From a virus: DNA of 64,000 nucleotides. Shown here piece after piece: positions 59,301-64,000 of this stretch. The notes under the pieces are model-generated. The model was not told where the DNA came from and searched no databases. It saw nothing but the letters and a program-made list of their open reading frames with translations. Where the stretch lies: IMG/VR virus record IMGVR_UViG_3300049893_002454, positions 61,546 through 125,545 of that record; one strand, 5' to 3'. Numbering within the stretch: position 1 is the first letter of the stretch; every line of letters begins with the position of its first letter. Made by a program: the position numbers and the translations under genes.

Positions 59301-60463
59301 GTTGGAACTGGTTAGGAGATGCATCTCCATCTTCACTGACGGCAGGAAACGTAGCCATATTGACCATCATATCATATGGTGTGGCAGAATCAGATATAGT
59401 TGCTTCATGGGAATATGAAGGAGCATCTACAGCACTTACAGGGTCAGGCTCATCAGGAGCGGTAGCATTCTGGAATGGAGCAACATCATTAGCACAAGAT
59501 GCTGCAAGTTTCTTCTGGGACGATAGCAATAATAGATTATCAGTCGGAACAAACACTCCATCAACCGCAGTACATGTGTTAACTAATGCCAATGACGATG
59601 GTATTTGGGCGCAAAATGCTACAGACGGATATTCGGTAGGACTGCATGCCAGAGCTACTAGTAGCGGAGGTTTGCGCGGCATAGGTATCAGAGCACATGG
59701 GCCAACCACTTCAGGAACCTTTCTTGGGTCAACTACTAACAATAACGTCACTATTGCAGCATACGGAGCTGAAACAACAGCAATAAAAGTCGGCACAGAT
59801 CTCGATGCCATACCTATTATATTTGGAAATAGGTCGTCTGCAAATGGGGAGAGCATTGGGCAAGAGCGTTTGCGTATAGCTGCAGATGGTAGCGTAGTAG
59901 TAAATGAACAGGGATATGAACATGTAAATTTCCGTGTTGATGGATACAACAATGCAAATAGACTGGTTGTCGCAGCTTCATCAGGCAGAGTCGGAATAGG
60001 CACCGATAGTCCCAATGAAATTCTAACTGTCACAGGCAAGATTTCTATAGTATACACCACATCTCCTACTGCTACAGATGGATACGGAAAGTTATATCCA
60101 AAAGCATCTGACGGATATCTGTACTATATGGATGATGATGGTAATGAATATAATCTCATTACCGCCAGTTTAGTCGGGGTAAAAACTCCGATCACTAACG
60201 TATCTACAAATCATACCATCACGTTATTAAACGGCACCATTATTGTCGATGCTTCAGTAGGCCCAGTAACAATAACACTCCCAACAGTGTTATCTGCGAA
60301 TGAATATATATTTAGGGTCAAGAAGAAAGATGTAAGCTCAAATGCTGTTATTATAGATGCCGCTGGTGCAGAAACTATAGATGGGGCATCCACATATTCA
60401 CTATACACACAGTATGAAACTATTACTGTACAGTCTGATGGAACACAATGGTGGATTATCTAG
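56318..60463 (+). CDS. Giant tail fibre, 1381 aa
   Basis: The protein is a mosaic of fibre modules. It includes DINRVRTAVVAVETELGINP near residue 30, SPTTTKGDLVVRDASTNTRL then TDGYVLTADSAESTGIKW, two copies of a TSIN..L.P....LGSP..RW segment (near residues 530 and 735), GYGKLYPKASDGYLYYMDDD and a C-terminal beta domain ending in a TLPTVLSANEYIFRVKKKDV stretch and YETITVQSDGTQWWII. Such ends are common in phage fibres. It holds about 16 DGY tripeptides. No chaperone or enzyme motif is visible. It is probably a receptor-binding fibre. Confidence 0.75.
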   Translation: MAGTIYPLGIDGYAQLPLIYDLISPVRADDINRVRTAVVAVETELGINPSSTHGTVRSRLDALESGIGGAGGAYLITDPGDLLTRNSTDLAKLAVGADGYLLIADSTQDTGLRWGTATGETPDFISAHIESPTNKEYFLVLYSPFAGFIESITTQSSSGTCRLDGYIDGTVLGGTYNSVSSVEETQLHATDNSFIIGQTISIIISQNSTCTDLRFTIKFIRDNYVGNSGEANTGANIGAGGVGLFKQKSDHILQFRNINAGSSKISVALDSPNNEVDIDVVEAQLTLNNIGGTLSIAKGGTGQTSASSAFNSLSPTTTKGDLVVRDASTNTRLAIGTDGYVLTADSAESTGIKWAPQTGSGGGAPANAQYVTLVADGTLTQERILTGTAGQIDITDGGAGAAVTLSMAATGVTPGVYSQPQLTIDTQGRITAAADGYAAPVNAQYLTLATNATLTQERVLVPTGGELTLTDGGAGGNATIALATTGVSPNTYAFATISVDSKGRITSASANSAANSALSNLTTTSINTSLLPAITDGYDIGSPTLRWQDLHLTRTIQTVRSSGVTEHSGSVYSNIASEAHAFSHYRAEGTEALPAEVSVGDILGRHNFYGFDGATFNIGAQIESIADAVWSGSDFGTTLDIKTVSAGSTTLSSRIAIDSSGMVGIGTTSPVYNLHVAGDGYFSGFARVSYTAASPATAGAGAIRWSGTEIEYSDGSIWVSTATPSNVANRYLSNLLVTSINTDLIPAEDDAYSLGSPTYRWKDGYFGPSSLHLIALPSETDGFINSHWALEVLDDGYLAFNNNVEIKARISRDGYVIPSAGFIFPDGTKMVTAVPQVFAAGTSGAIQFNNNSSFSADSTALYWNISEDQLGLGTNTTNARLTVDGYISLSEQSESPPPTSSYGKIYVKQSDSRIYYGDDSGQEHYLTHDGYEVIAWAASIALNLSPSLPLQRTITLDGVATATTISSTINRGVGRSLVLRMLAGATTHTLSWPPSWNWLGDASPSSLTAGNVAILTIISYGVAESDIVASWEYEGASTALTGSGSSGAVAFWNGATSLAQDAASFFWDDSNNRLSVGTNTPSTAVHVLTNANDDGIWAQNATDGYSVGLHARATSSGGLRGIGIRAHGPTTSGTFLGSTTNNNVTIAAYGAETTAIKVGTDLDAIPIIFGNRSSANGESIGQERLRIAADGSVVVNEQGYEHVNFRVDGYNNANRLVVAASSGRVGIGTDSPNEILTVTGKISIVYTTSPTATDGYGKLYPKASDGYLYYMDDDGNEYNLITASLVGVKTPITNVSTNHTITLLNGTIIVDASVGPVTITLPTVLSANEYIFRVKKKDVSSNAVIIDAAGAETIDGASTYSLYTQYETITVQSDGTQWWII

Positions 60464-60471
60464 GATAACAT

Positions 60472-63400
60472 ATGACATATAACCCAAATACGCGAACTAT
60501 TCATGATTATTCAAAAGAGCCAACTGGATTTCCAGACAGGACGAGTACTTCAATTGCATTCAATAATGGAACTCGCACATTAACAGTATACCCTACAGGA
60601 AGCTCTTTCGATTATTACATACAGGGAGTGAGGTATACTCATCTCGGGCCAGCAGAAACAACGATCTCAGATACAGAAGGTCTCTGGTATATATATTTCG
60701 ATGGATATACTCTTCAAAATACACAAACATTCACTACAGATATAATCACACGATACGCATACGTCGCTGTGCTATATTGGGATTCAGTAAATAACGATGC
60801 AATATATTTAGGAGAGGAGCGACATGGGCTGACGATGGATGGTCAGACTCACCTATATTTACATAATAGTGTCGGAGCGGTGTTTATAAATGGATTTGGG
60901 TTGGCAGACTTTCAGATAGACGGCACTGGTGACAGTTCTGCTGATGGATACTTTTCAGTAGGGAATGGGATATTCCATGATGAAGACATTAGGCATACGG
61001 TAACAGACGGGTCTCCTCAGGACCTCTATCCGATATCGTATTTGCCAGTCTTTCATCGTACTGGCTCAGATGGATACTGGCGAGCTAAAGACGCCAATGC
61101 ATTTCCTGTAATTTATTCAGGCACAGCGGGCTATACTGGAGCAAATGGAAGGCTTCCATACAATCAATGGACAGGGTCTATATGGCAGTTAACGCAAGTT
61201 ACAAGTGGAAACTATGTCTTAGTTCATGTGATAGCCACGAATGATATACTAAATCCAATTATTGCATTGCAAGGGCAAGCAGAGTATGCGAATATATCAC
61301 AAGCCAGAACAGGCGCAACTACAGAACTTGCTAGCATAGCAGGATTACCATTTTCCGAAACAGTTGCATTAGGTTCAGTAATCTACCAAACCTCAAATAC
61401 CTATACTAATTTAATAAAAGCCAGAATTGTAAGTACTGATACCGGTAGCAACTATGTTGATTTTAGGAAAGTAAGCTCATTACCATCTAATCAAATTAGC
61501 GATCACGGAAATCTATCAGGATTAAGCGATCCAGATCATCCAGCAAGCGCCATATTTACGTCGACGTCCTCTTTCAATGGGATACTTAGTGGTTCAAATA
61601 CCACAGTGCAATCAGCACTCGATACACTAGATAATCTAAGTATAGCGCAGATCTCGCCACTAACAACCAAAGGAGATTTACTTACAAGAGATGCCTCAAC
61701 TCATGTGCGAGTGGGAGTAGGTACAGACGGTTATGTGCTAATGGCAGACAGTACAGTATCATCAGGTATAAAATGGGCCGCCAGTGCAAATACAGCGCTC
61801 TCAAATCTAACCACCACATCAATAAACCAGTCATTACTCCCATCAACAGATATAACATACAATCTCGGCAGTCCAAGTAAGCGATGGAAAGATGGATACT
61901 TTGGACCATCATCATTACACATAACTTCATTAGCATCAGAAACTGGCGGAACAGCCAAAGATTGGTCTATTGGCATAGGTTCAGATGGATATATGTCAGT
62001 ATACGACGGCGGGTCACGTAGACTCGCTATCACACCTGATGGATATGTAGCACTGCGTAAATCTGGCGGAAAATTTAGTGCTTTTGATGAAAATAGCAGA
62101 GATGTAAAGTTCGCCACTAAATTCAATAGTATCACTAGCCAATATGGTTTAGGGCAAATGTATAATGAGACTTGGATTGGTGCTATAGATGATGGTTACG
62201 GTAAGATAGGATTCTATACTTCGCTACCCAATAATGGAATTTCTTCAGCTACAACAAATGCTGATATGTATGTAAAAACCACTGGCGTAGAAATTAAAAA
62301 TAATCTATTAGTTAACTCGACAACGCTTTTTGCTGATTCGGTTAACAATCGCGTAGGCATCGGTACTATAACTCCCACAGAAAGACTTCACATAGTAGGA
62401 GGTAATGCACTTTTTGGCGGCACGATAAGCTCTCCAGGAGCAGGAACAAGTTCAGAGAGATTTGGAGCACTATCAGCTGCAGCAGGAAATAATAGTGTAT
62501 CTATTGGCAATGACTCTACTTCTACAGGAGCCAGCTCAGTAGCGCTCGGATATAGCGCAAACACATCATCAAATGCTTCATCAGCAGTAGCAATAGGATC
62601 ACAATCAGAGTCGCTATCAGCAAATAATGTAGTTATCGGAGCTTCTGCTAACACTTCCACTAATACTGGAAACTCAGTAGCCATAGGATATAACACTACA
62701 ATATCAGCATCGGCGAATGCCTCAGTCGCAATTGGTGCCCAAACAAATATAACTACAGGAGCCTCTTCTTCAATAGCCATAGGTTATGATTCAACTGCAT
62801 CTGGGGTATATGCTGTAGCTATTGGAGAGAGTGCAATAGCCAGCGGAACTAGATCATTAGCCATAGGTAGAAATGCAAATGCATCAGCAACAGCATCGAT
62901 CATGATTGGCTTTGATGGATATGCTGATGCGCCGAACACATTTGCTAGCGGCTCAACAGCATTTCCAATAAACAGCATATATTTCGGCAAAGGAATTAGC
63001 AGCCCCTCACCGACAACATATTCAATTAAAGGGACGGCCGGATCAGCAGATGGTTATGTCGGCGGCGGAATAAATATAGATGGGGGATTGGGAGGCAGTG
63101 TAGCAACTGCTGGTGGCGAAATAAAGATAAGGACCGCTGCCGCAGGCACAGGAACAACTCTGGTAGATAGAGTTACTGTCGCTGCTAGCGGCACTATTAC
63201 TATAGGAAGTCATTTTGATTTAGCAGAGATCACAGCACCATCAACCCCGTCTACAAATTTTGGCAGCCTATATGTAAAATCAAAGGCTTCCACAAACTCA
63301 ATTTATTTCAAGAATGATGCTGGGACGGAATTTGATCTAACTTTAGATGGTTATACTGGCAGTAATATTGGCGAAACAATTACTGGTGGAACAGTCGGGT

Positions 63401-64000
63401 CCATATTATTTGTCGATACTGGACCGGTAATTGCTCAAGATAACTCTAATCTTTTCTGGAATAATGGAACTAATAGATTAGGATTAGGTACATCAGATCC
63501 ACAAGAACAATTACATGTAGCAAATAATATACGTACTGATGGCTTTATACAGCTAGCTGAGATTGCAGCCCCGGCAACACCTGCTACTGGCTTTGGTCGA
63601 ATTTATGAAAAGACCGATGGTTATTTATATTTCAAGAACGATGATGGTACAGAATTTGATTTAACAGCAGCATCAATGGCTATTGGAAATACTATTACAA
63701 GTGCTACAGCTGGAAGTGTTTTATTTGCTGGTGTATCAAGTGTTCTAGCTCAAGATAATTCTAATTTCTTTTGGGATGACACCGATAATTGTCTACGTAT
63801 CGGTGCTAATTCTGGAAGCAGCACTGATCGATTAGATGTATTTGGAACTGTTAATGGTACATCAATAGCAATCCGTGCCACAGGGGCTAGCACTTCTATT
63901 GGATATCGACTTGTCAATTCTACTTTATCTTATGAGTCTCAAGTAGCTATGGCTGTCACCGCTAATGATTGGACAACAAATTCTGTAGCAGGAGACTTAG
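60472..64000 (+). CDS. Giant fibre with YadA-like head repeats, cut by the window end
   Basis: The frame is open from ATG 60472 to the last base (1176 complete codons) with no stop, so the C-terminus is missing. Its order is: an N-terminal beta domain, DHGNLSGLSDPDHPAS, SPLTTKGDLLTRDASTH, TSINQSLLPSTDITYNLGSP then KRWKDGYFGPSSLH, then a block (about 62490-62900) of about nine repeats of the form SVAIG (SVALGYS, AVAIGSQ, SVAIGYN, SIAIGYD, SLAIGRN) as in the head of YadA-type trimeric adhesins. More fibre modules follow. About 12 DGY occur. It is probably a trimeric, host-binding fibre. Confidence 0.8.
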   Translation, partial: MTYNPNTRTIHDYSKEPTGFPDRTSTSIAFNNGTRTLTVYPTGSSFDYYIQGVRYTHLGPAETTISDTEGLWYIYFDGYTLQNTQTFTTDIITRYAYVAVLYWDSVNNDAIYLGEERHGLTMDGQTHLYLHNSVGAVFINGFGLADFQIDGTGDSSADGYFSVGNGIFHDEDIRHTVTDGSPQDLYPISYLPVFHRTGSDGYWRAKDANAFPVIYSGTAGYTGANGRLPYNQWTGSIWQLTQVTSGNYVLVHVIATNDILNPIIALQGQAEYANISQARTGATTELASIAGLPFSETVALGSVIYQTSNTYTNLIKARIVSTDTGSNYVDFRKVSSLPSNQISDHGNLSGLSDPDHPASAIFTSTSSFNGILSGSNTTVQSALDTLDNLSIAQISPLTTKGDLLTRDASTHVRVGVGTDGYVLMADSTVSSGIKWAASANTALSNLTTTSINQSLLPSTDITYNLGSPSKRWKDGYFGPSSLHITSLASETGGTAKDWSIGIGSDGYMSVYDGGSRRLAITPDGYVALRKSGGKFSAFDENSRDVKFATKFNSITSQYGLGQMYNETWIGAIDDGYGKIGFYTSLPNNGISSATTNADMYVKTTGVEIKNNLLVNSTTLFADSVNNRVGIGTITPTERLHIVGGNALFGGTISSPGAGTSSERFGALSAAAGNNSVSIGNDSTSTGASSVALGYSANTSSNASSAVAIGSQSESLSANNVVIGASANTSTNTGNSVAIGYNTTISASANASVAIGAQTNITTGASSSIAIGYDSTASGVYAVAIGESAIASGTRSLAIGRNANASATASIMIGFDGYADAPNTFASGSTAFPINSIYFGKGISSPSPTTYSIKGTAGSADGYVGGGINIDGGLGGSVATAGGEIKIRTAAAGTGTTLVDRVTVAASGTITIGSHFDLAEITAPSTPSTNFGSLYVKSKASTNSIYFKNDAGTEFDLTLDGYTGSNIGETITGGTVGSILFVDTGPVIAQDNSNLFWNNGTNRLGLGTSDPQEQLHVANNIRTDGFIQLAEIAAPATPATGFGRIYEKTDGYLYFKNDDGTEFDLTAASMAIGNTITSATAGSVLFAGVSSVLAQDNSNFFWDDTDNCLRIGANSGSSTDRLDVFGTVNGTSIAIRATGASTSIGYRLVNSTLSYESQVAMAVTANDWTTNSVAGDL

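Noticed and set aside
59107-60060. Minus-strand open frame of 317 codons
   Set aside because: It is antisense to the giant fibre and reflects codon composition. It shows no family likeness and no promoter or ribosome binding site.
62388-62990. Minus-strand frames opposite the YadA-like repeats
   Set aside because: They are shadows of the repeated SVAIG codons and read as low-complexity Ala/Val/Pro protein.

Overview
The window looks like the structural half of the genome of a large tailed phage (Caudoviricetes). Every gene I can support lies on the plus strand. Genes are packed with short gaps or stop/start overlaps and mostly have GGAG-type ribosome binding sites. I see no tRNA, rRNA, integrase or cellular housekeeping gene. 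The host cannot be read from the sequence; a YadA-like adhesin region in the last fibre weakly suggests a Gram-negative host.

Region 1 (1-5.8 kb) has mostly unrecognised genes, a sigma-70 region-4-like HTH protein, a 47-residue stand-alone DNA-binding repeat and two probable virion-associated proteins. It ends at a strong terminator (5825). Region 2 (5.9-23.8 kb) is the packaging and head block: a small-terminase candidate, a nucleotidyltransferase with a CCA/poly(A) polymerase head, the large terminase, the portal, a topoisomerase IB fused to an M23 peptidase, and a 1615-residue coiled-coil protein with an HEXXH motif. Region 3 (23.8-37.9 kb) has a 1277-residue protease/scaffold candidate with a probable nested scaffold start, several virion candidates sharing a helical-hairpin motif, a decoration protein candidate, and the major capsid gene. 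The capsid gene is split by a 983-nt group I intron carrying a LAGLIDADG endonuclease gene; the splice sites can be placed from P1 and P10 pairing.

Region 4 (37.9-40.4 kb) is a homing-endonuclease island: a GIY-YIG enzyme with four NUMOD-like repeats, a zinc-finger protein with a Vsr/GNAT-associated region, and a short zinc-finger gene. Region 5 (40.5-64 kb) is a very large fibre/adhesin block with modular fibres, pectate-lyase-like beta-helix proteins, a patatin-like phospholipase and an open-ended fibre with YadA-head repeats that runs off the window.

The genes follow head assembly order: terminase cuts and pumps DNA through the portal; protease and scaffold shape the prohead; capsid and decoration proteins build the shell; fibres bind the host. 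The most unusual points are the topoisomerase IB-M23 fusion, the precisely solvable capsid intron, about 48 copies of the tripeptide DGY in the fibre block with varied codons, a decoration-protein-like N-terminus on a fibre (a possible head fibre), and a helical-hairpin motif shared by at least six otherwise different proteins.
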